From NCBI GenBank assembly GCA_031316115.1, contig JALDRC010000001.1, forward strand, positions 186,001 through 250,000: a DNA stretch of 64,000 bases. Direction: 5' to 3'. How positions within the stretch are numbered: the stretch's first letter is position 1; every line of letters begins with the position of its first letter. The DNA comes from Nitrososphaeraceae archaeon. GTDB lineage: Archaea > Thermoproteota > Nitrososphaeria > Nitrososphaerales > Nitrososphaeraceae. Made by a program: the position numbers and the translations under genes. Of the stretch, positions 46,302 to 54,319 are shown piece by piece. The notes under the pieces are model-generated. The model had not been told where the DNA came from. It worked only from the letters and a program-made list of their open reading frames with translations, and did no database searches.

Positions 46302-47602
46302 TTAAAAAATCTCCTAGCTCGCCATCCCATCATTGATTTTGTAAATTTAAATGTTTCTAAGCCGGGTATTATTGCTCTAACTACTGGAATTCCCAATTTT
46401 TCATTGGTCAGATCAACAATAATGGCTTTATCAATACCTGCATTTTTTAATTTTGATAAAATTAAATTGATATCGTCAAGTATATCATCATTATTCCAGC
46501 TCGTAATTTCTTTAAAGTCAATCATTTCTGTGGATGGAATAAATTGCCAGGAAAATTTATCATCAGAATTGTCTTGTCCATAACGAATTTTCCTCAAATC
46601 ATCCCGTGCCCCCTGTATATTTGCAGCACGAGTTTGAGACACTTCTGTAATAGCTCTTAATAATGCTAATCTTTTATCAGGATGTGTACCATGACCTTCT
46701 GCTAAATATCCATAATCATGAGATATCCATTCTACACATGATACATTAAAAGTTGGAATAGCTATATCGGAAGTAACATCTTTTACAATCAATTTAATAT
46801 TATATTTTTTGAAGCGTTTAATCAACTTCATAATAGGCGCGAAATCAATATTGGATAAATCAACATCTGGGAAGATGTGATTATAGTCCTTAAAATTATC
46901 TTTGGAGATTGGACTAACGTTGTATCCTTGAAATCTAAGGTTACTAGACAGGTTATACAAGATATGAAATGGGATGGCACTGCATCTTAATTGAGCCAAA
47001 CTAACCGCATCTCTTTCAATAATCTCACAAAAAGAATGACAAACCGCTTCCTCCAATACATTACCGGAAGCCAATCCATTTGTATGGTGGAAACTAAATG
47101 GATTTATTGCTGGATATGTAGCGGTATATCTGAATAATGCTAATGAAGATGGAATTAGGATTTCTTCATTGTTGATTAGATCAAATCCTTCGACATAATC
47201 CATTATCATTTCATTCTGATAATCATAGGATAATGGTTCTACTACTTCTTCTGGGTGTAAAACATTATATTTTTGTCGCAATTCTTGATATGTACCTCTA
47301 ATCATTTTTTTCTGGCAAGATTTCGGAAGGGAGGAATACCTTTCAATAGTCTCCATCAATGCGCTTGTTTTGGCATGAGTTTTTGTATGTCCTTTGCCAC
47401 TATAAACCCAAATGTAATCATCAGTTCCAGGTAATACACTAGAATAATTTGGAATATACAATTTATCCATATATGTGATATCGGAAATTCTAGTAAGACC
47501 AATTTGTTTGACCAATCTAGAGACATGACTTAGAGTTGTTTCAGCTGGAATTATTCGAGATGTTCCATTAGAATTCCATTTCTTCCGACTTTGAAGATAC
47601 AA
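46298..47602 (-). CDS. YcaO-domain enzyme (thioamide/azoline-forming ATPase)
   Basis: A 434-residue YcaO protein from a TTG at 47602. The ATP-binding motifs are intact: AKTSALMETIERYSS near residue 80, SFCEIIERDAVSL near 195 and ITEVSQTRAANIQGARD near 325. YcaO enzymes phosphorylate a backbone amide oxygen to form azolines, thioamides or amidines. The C-terminus ends RARRFFK without the PxPxP of azoline-forming YcaOs, which with the coupled TfuA gene favours thioamidation. A TTAAAT-type TATA box about 24 bp upstream suits a leaderless transcript. Genes for an E1-like or ocin-ThiF partner are absent. Confidence 0.93.
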   Translation of the reverse strand: MYLQSRKKWNSNGTSRIIPAETTLSHVSRLVKQIGLTRISDITYMDKLYIPNYSSVLPGTDDYIWVYSGKGHTKTHAKTSALMETIERYSSLPKSCQKKMIRGTYQELRQKYNVLHPEEVVEPLSYDYQNEMIMDYVEGFDLINNEEILIPSSLALFRYTATYPAINPFSFHHTNGLASGNVLEEAVCHSFCEIIERDAVSLAQLRCSAIPFHILYNLSSNLRFQGYNVSPISKDNFKDYNHIFPDVDLSNIDFAPIMKLIKRFKKYNIKLIVKDVTSDIAIPTFNVSCVEWISHDYGYLAEGHGTHPDKRLALLRAITEVSQTRAANIQGARDDLRKIRYGQDNSDDKFSWQFIPSTEMIDFKEITSWNNDDILDDINLILSKLKNAGIDKAIIVDLTNEKLGIPVVRAIIPGLETFKFTKSMMGWRARRFFK

Positions 47603-47689
47603 TTTGAAAAAAATAGGATTTAATGTTCATATCAAGCTTGCGAAAGTTGCATTAAGATTATATACTACCTGTAACATATTTAAAATAGT

Positions 47690-47866
47690 TTGAGTTCCCG
47701 TCAGAAGGAAGCAGAAATAATTAGTGAGATTCTGCTAAAAGCTGCTAGTGAACCAGAGTTTAGAAATATACTTATAAAAGATTCTTCATCAATCCTAGAA
47801 AAATATGATATATCAAATGAGGCAAAGTATATAATTAAAAAAAGTATTAATGATTTAACACAATAA
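47690..47866 (+). CDS. Putative RiPP precursor peptide (NHLP/Franean1_4349-like leader)
   Basis: A 58-residue gene with a TTG start at 47690 and TAA at 47864. A TATA box (TTATATAC, about 47658-47665) at leaderless distance supports the start. Residues 9-31 read EIISEILLKAASEPEFRN then ILIKD, followed by SSSILEKYDISNEAKY. This is the 'DPEFRxxLxxDPxxxLxxxGL' signature of NHLP and Franean1_4349-type precursors and of the nitrile hydratase alpha-derived leaders. The remaining tail, IIKKSINDLTQ, would be the core if it is a precursor. It has no Cys, so backbone thioamidation is more likely than cyclodehydration. It faces the YcaO gene divergently, 87 bp away. Confidence 0.6.
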   Translation: MSSRQKEAEIISEILLKAASEPEFRNILIKDSSSILEKYDISNEAKYIIKKSINDLTQ

Positions 47867-47948
47867 CTATTTGATTTAAATACTCCTATAGTTTAACAGC
47901 ATAAATAAAAAACTCCGAATATAATCAAATAATAACGATAAAATGAAA

Positions 47949-48098
47949 TGTACCCCGCCTCTGACTCACAACTATTCATAGATAGCCATATACATTTAGT
48001 ATATTCCTCCTAGCGCTTTTTAACGGGGTTGACCATGTTATAACTCTATGAATATGAATCGCTGTGCGATTCAGTCCCAAAGGTTATATCCATGGTAA
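47949..48098 (-). ncRNA. Candidate structured RNA of about 150 nt
   Basis: On the minus strand a TATA-like box (TTTTATATAAC, about 48116-48127) lies at promoter distance before a folded stretch. Domain 1 (48096 to 48032) has nested perfect stems: ACCATG/CATGGT, TATAAC/GTTATA and apical GAATCGC/GCGATTC with a 10/11-nt internal loop. Domain 2 (48029 to 47952) is closed by ACCCCG/CGGGGT and contains the hairpin ATATAC-TAAAT-GTATAT. ACA directly follows domain 2, then a T-rich stretch. Such base pairing is unusual for this AT-rich intergenic DNA. An H/ACA-like guide is possible, but no kink-turn was found. The opposite strand folds equally. Confidence 0.5.
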
Positions 48099-48420
48099 TC
48101 AGTATCTCTCGTTTGTTATATAAAATAATTTTGAAATCCAGTAAATAGATATACCACAGGAATAACTTTCTCTTTCGGTATCATGTATGATATTTAATAA
48201 AAGCTTAAGATATACTTCTCTATTATAACAAAGTGATTTAGTTAATATTAATCTAATATTTACGGTCTAAAAATTATTAATTAGAACTATTTTCCTATTT
48301 AACATACCATTTAATCTATAATCCTCTTATTTTGAGCACTGTCTTACTCTTTACTTTTATTTTCATCTAGGGAGTAAATAACAAGCCCAAACAAAAGAAC
48401 AAATTAATATCCGAACGATA

Positions 48421-50109
48421 TTATTTTATGTCCTTTATGATTTCACTCAAATCTATCTCTAATATTGAAATTGGGACTCGTATATTATAATCACTTATTA
48501 TTTTAGGAGAAACTTCTCCAATTATCCCTATATTATGATCTTGGAAAAATACGTTAGCCGATCGTCCATTTATAAAAAGAATATGTTTTAATGGTTTAGT
48601 CTGTATTTCTTTGTCAAATGTTATTTTGAATATAGATCTAAGTAGAGATCTGATTTGAGTAAAATCAGTATTGTTAGATGATATTGATAGAGCTAAATTC
48701 CATTTTTCAGTCATATTTTCATCAATTCTGAAGATCTTACCTATCTCAAATATTTTTTGAGGATATTCTTCATGAATATTGTGAGAAAGGTTCTTCATAA
48801 GAGAAGGAATGAGACTTGCTCTTAAAAATTCATGTTCACTACTTTTACTTTCATGAACTTTAAGTAAATGATTATTTTTTTCATTATATGTTTCTTCTAT
48901 TTCTATACCTTTTTGATCCACAAGACTAAAATTTAATACTTCCTGAAATCCAAAACCAATGATGGTTTTCCTTAACTCCCTAAAAAATTCACTTACAGGA
49001 TCCTCTATGCCAGCTGAAATTTTAAAAGATGGAAGATTAGGTTCTAAGTTATATATGCCATATCCTAGGGAGACCTCTTCCACAACATCTATAGGGTTTC
49101 TAATATCAGTCCTATATTGCGGTATAATACATTTTAGTTCTTTATTTTTAAGCTTTATTGCATCTATCCTGACTTTTTTCAATGAACTTATAATTTCATG
49201 AGTTGAAAGATTTAACCCTAAAATGCTATTGATATAATCCTCTTTGACACGTACAAATTTATTAGTAAGTTTTTTTAGAGGAAAGAATGTCTTCGTTCTA
49301 TATTCGGATACAGGGCCGGATATTATTTTAAATTTCTCATCGTAAAAATAGCAAAATAAAATGGATATTATATTCCTAGCTATTTCCAAATCCGTAGCAG
49401 TAACTTCGACTAAAAGATTTTGAGTTTCGAGTGTAACCTTAGTCCTTTCGCTATTAATTATCGGTGGAAATGAAACAATATCGTTATTTTGATCTACAAG
49501 GATAGGATATTTTTTAAAATCCTTTATTAAATGACTATATTTTTTTCCTTTAGGCAATATATCTAGGATCTGATTTAAGCTATATCTGTTAGATTCATCT
49601 AATGGGATAAATTCTCTTTCCTTATCAGAAGTAGAATACCTCAGAGGAAATTTCATTTTATTTAAATCATGAATTCCTATAGAAGCTTTTCTTCTTCCTC
49701 TACCTATTCCGTTGTGAAGATCCTCTTGCATCGAAATAATTTGTTCCATTAAATCTTGGTTTATTTCTTTATTCTTTGCTACAAAAAATAGAATATATGG
49801 TCTTATTTTTTTTACAGATTTATCTACCTCAATTTTATAATGCGAACTAATTGAATAATCAAATTTTGGTATACCTAATTCTCTATTCAAAAATCCCTTC
49901 AATGATCTGAATATACCTAGGTCAGTTGAATAATCTGGTCGGTTTGGATTATATTCGATTCTCACAATATCATCCTCGATCCCTTCTATATCCAGTCCTA
50001 AAAATGGAATGTTATCTAAAATCTTCGAAAGTGAGTAATTAGGGAACGATGATTTAATTTTGGTTTTTTTTAGATTTACAACTGGAATTTTTGAACACCT
50101 CTCAGCCAA
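48421..50109 (-). CDS. pheT: Phenylalanyl-tRNA synthetase beta subunit
   Basis: A 562-residue archaeal-type PheT, the non-catalytic subunit of the (alpha-beta)2 enzyme with the B3/B4 editing domain. Visible features are SKILDNIPFLGLDIEGIEDD near the start, EYNPNRPDYSTDLGIFRSL, the B3/B4 region (GIGRGRRKASIGIHDL), and motif-like sequences near the C-terminal catalytic-fold domain (EFLRASLIPSLMKNLSHN; KIFEIGKIFRI). The TTG start at 50109 overlaps pheS by 34 bases; a downstream start is possible but the overlap is common in archaea. It forms one operon with pheS. Confidence 0.95.
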   Translation of the reverse strand: MAERCSKIPVVNLKKTKIKSSFPNYSLSKILDNIPFLGLDIEGIEDDIVRIEYNPNRPDYSTDLGIFRSLKGFLNRELGIPKFDYSISSHYKIEVDKSVKKIRPYILFFVAKNKEINQDLMEQIISMQEDLHNGIGRGRRKASIGIHDLNKMKFPLRYSTSDKEREFIPLDESNRYSLNQILDILPKGKKYSHLIKDFKKYPILVDQNNDIVSFPPIINSERTKVTLETQNLLVEVTATDLEIARNIISILFCYFYDEKFKIISGPVSEYRTKTFFPLKKLTNKFVRVKEDYINSILGLNLSTHEIISSLKKVRIDAIKLKNKELKCIIPQYRTDIRNPIDVVEEVSLGYGIYNLEPNLPSFKISAGIEDPVSEFFRELRKTIIGFGFQEVLNFSLVDQKGIEIEETYNEKNNHLLKVHESKSSEHEFLRASLIPSLMKNLSHNIHEEYPQKIFEIGKIFRIDENMTEKWNLALSISSNNTDFTQIRSLLRSIFKITFDKEIQTKPLKHILFINGRSANVFFQDHNIGIIGEVSPKIISDYNIRVPISILEIDLSEIIKDIK

Positions 50110-51617
50110 CCTAGATTATTGTTATACAAATCTCTGACATCAGATAAATTGTATTTAAGCATAGCTATTCTCTCTATACCACCTCCCCATGCCAGAACTG
50201 GATTTTTAATTCCCAAAGGTTCGATAACTTCAGGTCTAAAGATACCCATACCGAAAAGTTCTATCCATTTATCCAATCTTTCGTTATATATCATGGATTG
50301 TAATGAAGGTTCAGTGTATGGAAAGAATGTGGGCCAGAATTTTACTTTCGTGATGCCGATTTTTTTGTAAAATTCCAATTGTATACCCATCAAGTCCCTA
50401 AGTGATATATTATGACCTGTAACAACACCTTCAATTTGATGGAATTCAACCAGGTGCTTATACGAGACCTTTTCATTTCTAAAAACTCTTCCGATAGTGA
50501 AAAGTTTTGATTCAACTGGATTTTTTTTTGCTAGATACTGCAAGGTAACAGGAGTAGTATGTGTTCTTAATACTGCTCTTCTCGCTTCGCTAGTTTTCCA
50601 TTCATAATTCCAACCTTTTTTATGTGCCTCAGAAACATTTCTAACAATTCTTCTATTTTCTAGTCCATCATTTTTTTCAAATCTTAGATAAAATGTATCT
50701 TGCATTTCTCTTGCAGCATGATCCTGGGGAGTAAATAGTGCATCAAAATTCCAGAAAGAAGATTGTATATAATTTCCCTCAATTTCTACAAATCCAAGAC
50801 TAACAAATGCTTCTCGAATTTCTTCTATAAGATCAATTAGAGGATTAGTCCTTCCCGGAAATAATAATGGAGTATTTGATTCGACATCCAGAGGTCTAAA
50901 AACAATGTTTTTCCATTTTCCTGAAACAAGCATATCTGAAGTCAATGAATGATCATAATTTCCATCTGTGGAATCTAGACTGCTTTTTTCAGATTCCAGA
51001 ATGGATTGAACTCTCTCTCCTTCTTCGGTTAACCTAATAAATTCTTCAGATTTCTTTAACATTACAAATTGTGGTCGTTTTTTTAAAATCTCAAGGGTTG
51101 TCAATTCATCAGAGGATAAATCATGCTCACTCAAAATATTATTTTCATAAATTTTTTGTAATAATGCTTCTTCAGAACTAAATTTAGGATCTTTTAAAAT
51201 TTCTATAACATTGGCTCCGGTTTTTTCATCTTTTTTGATTTGGATCCATTTGTTTGTTTTCGCTTTAAATACGGCTATATTTATTTCAGATTGAGTTACT
51301 TTCCCTGTCTTTAAGATTTCTGAAATCGTTGAATATCCATCTTTGATAGTTTCTAATAATCGTCTTTCAGGAAGACCATCATTGATTGATTTGATCCCGA
51401 AAGTTCCTAGTGAAATTATATTATGTTGGCTTTCATATGAACTAATTAAATTTTTGAATTTTAACCACTCCAAACCCCTTCTGATTTGATCAATATTTAG
51501 ATCTGTAGATATTTTCAGTGAATTTATCGAAGATCCACTCTTATTTTTTATTGATTTAATTATTTTCTTTTCGATTGGATGTAGTGTCTTTATATTGCTA
51601 TCGTCCAATTTTTTCAA
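50076..51617 (-). CDS. pheS: Phenylalanyl-tRNA synthetase alpha subunit
   Basis: A 513-residue catalytic subunit, archaeal/eukaryotic type, with an N-terminal part of three winged-helix-like tRNA-binding domains (IRRGLEWLKFKNLISSYE and similar). The catalytic class II core follows: motif 1 region NPLIDLIEEIREAFVSLGFVE, motif 2 TRTTP-type VLRTHTTPVTLQYL and RVFRNEKVS, and motif 3 GGGIERIAMLKY near the C-terminus. A TTG start at 51617 gives KKLDDSNIKTLHPIEKKI. It is upstream of and overlaps pheT, and is divergent from trpS across a short palindromic gap. Confidence 0.96.
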   Translation of the reverse strand: MKKLDDSNIKTLHPIEKKIIKSIKNKSGSSINSLKISTDLNIDQIRRGLEWLKFKNLISSYESQHNIISLGTFGIKSINDGLPERRLLETIKDGYSTISEILKTGKVTQSEINIAVFKAKTNKWIQIKKDEKTGANVIEILKDPKFSSEEALLQKIYENNILSEHDLSSDELTTLEILKKRPQFVMLKKSEEFIRLTEEGERVQSILESEKSSLDSTDGNYDHSLTSDMLVSGKWKNIVFRPLDVESNTPLLFPGRTNPLIDLIEEIREAFVSLGFVEIEGNYIQSSFWNFDALFTPQDHAAREMQDTFYLRFEKNDGLENRRIVRNVSEAHKKGWNYEWKTSEARRAVLRTHTTPVTLQYLAKKNPVESKLFTIGRVFRNEKVSYKHLVEFHQIEGVVTGHNISLRDLMGIQLEFYKKIGITKVKFWPTFFPYTEPSLQSMIYNERLDKWIELFGMGIFRPEVIEPLGIKNPVLAWGGGIERIAMLKYNLSDVRDLYNNNLGWLRGVQKFQL

Positions 51618-51641
51618 CAGTTCAGAATGAAAATTATTTTT

Positions 51642-51657
51642 AAACGTTTAAACGTTT
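51642..51657. promoter_or_regulatory. 16-bp perfect palindrome between pheS and trpS
   Basis: AAACGTTTAAACGTTT reads identically on both strands and is also a direct repeat of AAACGTTT. It lies in the 61-bp divergent gap of pheS and trpS, overlapping where promoters of both must sit. This is the type of sequence a dimeric regulator could use to control both tRNA synthetases together. No known archaeal operator was recognised. Confidence 0.5.
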
Positions 51658-51678
51658 GTAATTTGTCTAAATAAAAAT

Positions 51679-52890
51679 GTGGTAAATCGCTTTATAAGAG
51701 ACGAGAAAGATAATTCTATTAAACATCAATATCAGAATTATTCCGATAATAAAACAGACCACTCTAGTGAAAATATTATAATTACTCCATGGGAAGTACA
51801 TGGAGATTTTGAAGATGAAAATTATTCAAAATTGATAGAAAAATTTGGTACTCAACATATATCGCTAGATTTAATCAATAAAATTAAAAAAATTACAGGT
51901 GAGGTTCATCCTCTGATTAAATTTCGGTATTTTTTTTCACATCGCGATCTTGATTGGATATTAAATAAATACGAGAATGGTGAACAATTTTATCTGTATA
52001 CTGGGAGGGGCCCATCGGGATTAGTCCATATGGGCCATCTTTTGCCTTGGATATTTACAAAATATTTGCAAGAAAAATTTAATTCAAAATTAATTTTTCA
52101 AATTACTGATGATGAAAAATTTCTGTATAACATGAATTTCGACAGAAACAGAATCAAAAATTATGTTCTAGAAAATATTTTGGATGTTATAGCAATAGGT
52201 TTCAATCCGGAGTTAACTAAAATAATTGTTGATACGGAGCATATCAAATCTTTATATCCCATTGCAATTGAAATTGCAAAAAAAATTACTTTCTCTACGG
52301 CAAAATCTGTATTCGGATTTAATAACATGACAAATATAGGAATGATTGGATTTCCTCCAATTCAGGCAGCACCTTGTTTTCTTCCAACGGTATTGGAAAA
52401 TAAACCAACCCCAGTTCTAATTCCTGCAGCAATAGACCAAGATCCTTACTGGAGAATTACAAGAGACGTAGCAGAAAAACTCGGATATTACAAACCTGCC
52501 CAAATACATAGTAAATTTTTGCCTGGATTATCAAACTTGACAAAAATGTCATCATCAAAGCCTGAAACTGCTATATTTACGACTGATGAGCCAGAGGTGG
52601 TAAGAAAAAAAGTAATGTCTTCTTTTACTGGTGGTCAACCAACAGTAGAACTTCAAAAAAAATTAGGGGCAAATCCTGATATTTGTCCAGTATTTTGGTA
52701 TTTAAAGTATTTTTTTGATACCGAAAAAAAATCCATAGAAAGATTCTATAGATGCAGGAGTGGTAATTTATTATGTGGAGAATGTAAAAATGAATTAGCC
52801 AATGAATCAGTGATATTTATAAAAGATTTTAAAAAAAGAAGGGAAAAAGCCCGTGATAAGATCGCTGAATTCATGTTTGAAAGTAGGTAA
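51679..52890 (+). CDS. trpS: Tryptophanyl-tRNA synthetase
   Basis: A 403-residue class I synthetase of the archaeal/eukaryotic type. It has a GTG start at 51679, and a first 60 residues rich in polar amino acids. The catalytic domain contains TGRGPSGLVHMGHLLPW (HIGH signature as HMGH), FQITDDEKFLYN, PAAIDQDPYWRITRDVAEKLG and KMSSSKPETA (KMSKS signature) with FTGGQPT nearby. The length is normal for the family. Downstream, after a 5-bp gap, is an unknown 102-residue gene, probably co-transcribed. Confidence 0.95.
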   Translation: MVNRFIRDEKDNSIKHQYQNYSDNKTDHSSENIIITPWEVHGDFEDENYSKLIEKFGTQHISLDLINKIKKITGEVHPLIKFRYFFSHRDLDWILNKYENGEQFYLYTGRGPSGLVHMGHLLPWIFTKYLQEKFNSKLIFQITDDEKFLYNMNFDRNRIKNYVLENILDVIAIGFNPELTKIIVDTEHIKSLYPIAIEIAKKITFSTAKSVFGFNNMTNIGMIGFPPIQAAPCFLPTVLENKPTPVLIPAAIDQDPYWRITRDVAEKLGYYKPAQIHSKFLPGLSNLTKMSSSKPETAIFTTDEPEVVRKKVMSSFTGGQPTVELQKKLGANPDICPVFWYLKYFFDTEKKSIERFYRCRSGNLLCGECKNELANESVIFIKDFKKRREKARDKIAEFMFESR

Positions 52891-52895
52891 CTAAT

Positions 52896-53204
52896 GTGAG
52901 AGTAAGCGAAACAGTTTCCTGTTTAGATAAATATGAGAAGGAAAAATTATCTAGGCTATTTTCAGTACAAAAGAATGGTAAAATAGCTGTTATAGACATT
53001 ATCAATATTATAGAAAACGAATTAATAATATTGTTGTATGATAAATCATGCCACAGTGTAACAATGGAAGATAAATATTCGGCGTTAAAACTCTTTAATT
53101 TATTTAAGGGAATTAAAGATGGAACTAGGGAATTTGTTGAACTTCAGGATTCGCCTTTAAATAAAGTGCTTTTAATAACAAATTCCATAAGAACAGTTAA
53201 ATAA
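52896..53204 (+). CDS. Small protein of unknown function in the trpS operon
   Basis: A 102-residue protein starting with GTG at 52896, five bases after the trpS stop. It reads MRVSETVSCLDKYEKEKLSRL, a strand-helix region KIAVIDIINIIENELIILLYD, then SVTMEDKYSALKLFNLFKG. An alpha-helical protein without a recognised domain. Its last 60 bases lie opposite the 3' end of the gene carrying the 23-bp repeats. The tight coupling to trpS suggests a translation-related or neutral role. Fully hypothetical. Confidence 0.6.
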   Translation: MRVSETVSCLDKYEKEKLSRLFSVQKNGKIAVIDIINIIENELIILLYDKSCHSVTMEDKYSALKLFNLFKGIKDGTREFVELQDSPLNKVLLITNSIRTVK

Positions 53205-53755
53205 TTAACGATACTGCTATGGATTAAAAAATAATTGGTAATTTTTTTGGTTTTTCTTTGAGATCTTGTTTGGTTTTTCTTTGAGATCTTGTTTGGTTTT
53301 TCTTTGAGATCTTGTTTGGTTTTTCTTTGAGATCTTGTTTGGTTTTTCTTTGAGATCTTGTTTGGTTTTTCTTTGAGATCTCTATTCATAACTACCTGAT
53401 GATATCTTTTAACAAGATAATATCGCTCTAGTGATTGTAATAACAATTGTTGAACCTTTCTAAAATATAGACTAGTTGAATATGGCATCATTTCTATATT
53501 TTTTTCAATTACAAATAATACATATGGTATGACCCTTGCTGAAATATAGATGTGAAATTTCATAGACAATATCTTATCCTGTACAAAGTCAAGATCTTTA
53601 GTCGAAATTTCAGGAATAACTTTTTGAGATATATTTTTGATCCTCTTATACCATAAATCTAAAGTTGCAGGATCTAATCCAAACTTTAAATCTTCAATAG
53701 TTTGTTCAAATTTTATAGAGGCAAAATTGAGAGAACTGTATAGTGACAATATCAT
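53144..53755 (-). CDS. Hypothetical protein with coding 23-bp tandem repeats
   Basis: A 203-residue protein. Residues 1-125 look like an ordinary helical protein (LYSSLNFASIKFEQTIEDLKF; ARVIPYVLFVIEKNIEMMP; FRKVQQLLLQSLERYYLVKRYH) with no recognised family. From about residue 126 it enters the tandem repeat, where the frame cycles through KEKPNKIS, KKNQTRSQ and RKTKQDL. After the repeats the present frame runs on to a stop at 53144, overlapping the antisense trpS-operon gene. The other two frames stop within 14 codons. The real C-terminus thus depends on the repeat copy number. Confidence 0.6.
   Translation of the reverse strand: MILSLYSSLNFASIKFEQTIEDLKFGLDPATLDLWYKRIKNISQKVIPEISTKDLDFVQDKILSMKFHIYISARVIPYVLFVIEKNIEMMPYSTSLYFRKVQQLLLQSLERYYLVKRYHQVVMNRDLKEKPNKISKKNQTRSQRKTKQDLKEKPNKISKKNQTRSQRKTKKITNYFLIHSSIVNYLTVLMEFVIKSTLFKGES
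53249..53382. repeat. Perfect 23-bp tandem repeat, nearly six copies
   Basis: The unit GGTTTTTCTTTGAGATCTTG plus TTT starts at 53249, 53272, 53295, 53318, 53341 and 53364 without mismatch; the last copy diverges after GAGATCT. 23 is not a multiple of three, so successive copies are read in different frames on the minus strand, and no frame of the unit contains a stop. See finding. Confidence 0.95.
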
Positions 53756-53805
53756 GAATAAAAATTACATTGATTTAATTTAATTGATAAAAAAAAATTG
53801 TCCTC

Positions 53806-54282
53806 TTAATCGTATAAAATATTTCCATATTCATCAATTTCACCCTTACGAATCCTTGTTGAAGATAGTGGTTTTCCGTCGCTTGAGTTCACCATTCTTA
53901 TTACTGAAATTTTTAAAGGCTTGAAATTTTTTATGCACCTTATTTTATTTACTTCAGAGATTTTTTCAAATGTGTCTTCACTTACCACGATAGCTTCGAT
54001 ATCATTGGAAGTTAAAATTGGTCCAAATTCATCATCTAACCTAACTATCTCATAATTTCTATTTGCAAAATTTATTGAAATCGCTTTATTTAGGTTTTCC
54101 AAACGTCTACTATAATCATGTTTAATGTCGATATTTACCTTATACTTTTTTACAAACTGGTCACTTGTCAGACCTATGATTACTTTTTGTCCAATTCTAA
54201 AGGATTCTGATAGTAAATTTAAATGCCCTTGATGAATACAATCAAAAGTTCCACCAGTAGCAACTAAACTAAACCTGTGCAA
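53806..54282 (-). CDS. coaD: Phosphopantetheine adenylyltransferase, archaeal type
   Basis: A 158-residue nucleotidyltransferase from a TTG at 54282. The longer frame to 54375 overlaps the upstream ferredoxin gene and lacks family similarity. It has LVATGGTFDCIHQGHLNLL, with the HxGH-type nucleotide motif, IGLTSDQFVKKYKVN, and the closing KPLSSTRIRKGEID, whose STR motif binds ATP. It converts 4'-phosphopantetheine and ATP to dephospho-CoA. Archaeal CoaD differs from the bacterial type and this matches the archaeal form. The ferredoxin gene lies just upstream. Confidence 0.9.
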   Translation of the reverse strand: MHRFSLVATGGTFDCIHQGHLNLLSESFRIGQKVIIGLTSDQFVKKYKVNIDIKHDYSRRLENLNKAISINFANRNYEIVRLDDEFGPILTSNDIEAIVVSEDTFEKISEVNKIRCIKNFKPLKISVIRMVNSSDGKPLSSTRIRKGEIDEYGNILYD

Positions 54283-54319
54283 AATTGTTATTGTAACTCT
54301 TTTGTTATTTTTGGAATAT

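Noticed and set aside
47949-48098. Assignment as RNase P RNA or SRP RNA
   Set aside because: Universal motifs (GAGGAAAGUCC-type, SRP GNAR tetraloop) are absent and length is too short.
53249-53382. CRISPR array or short IS end
   Set aside because: Units are contiguous without spacers and lie within a coding frame; no transposase nearby.
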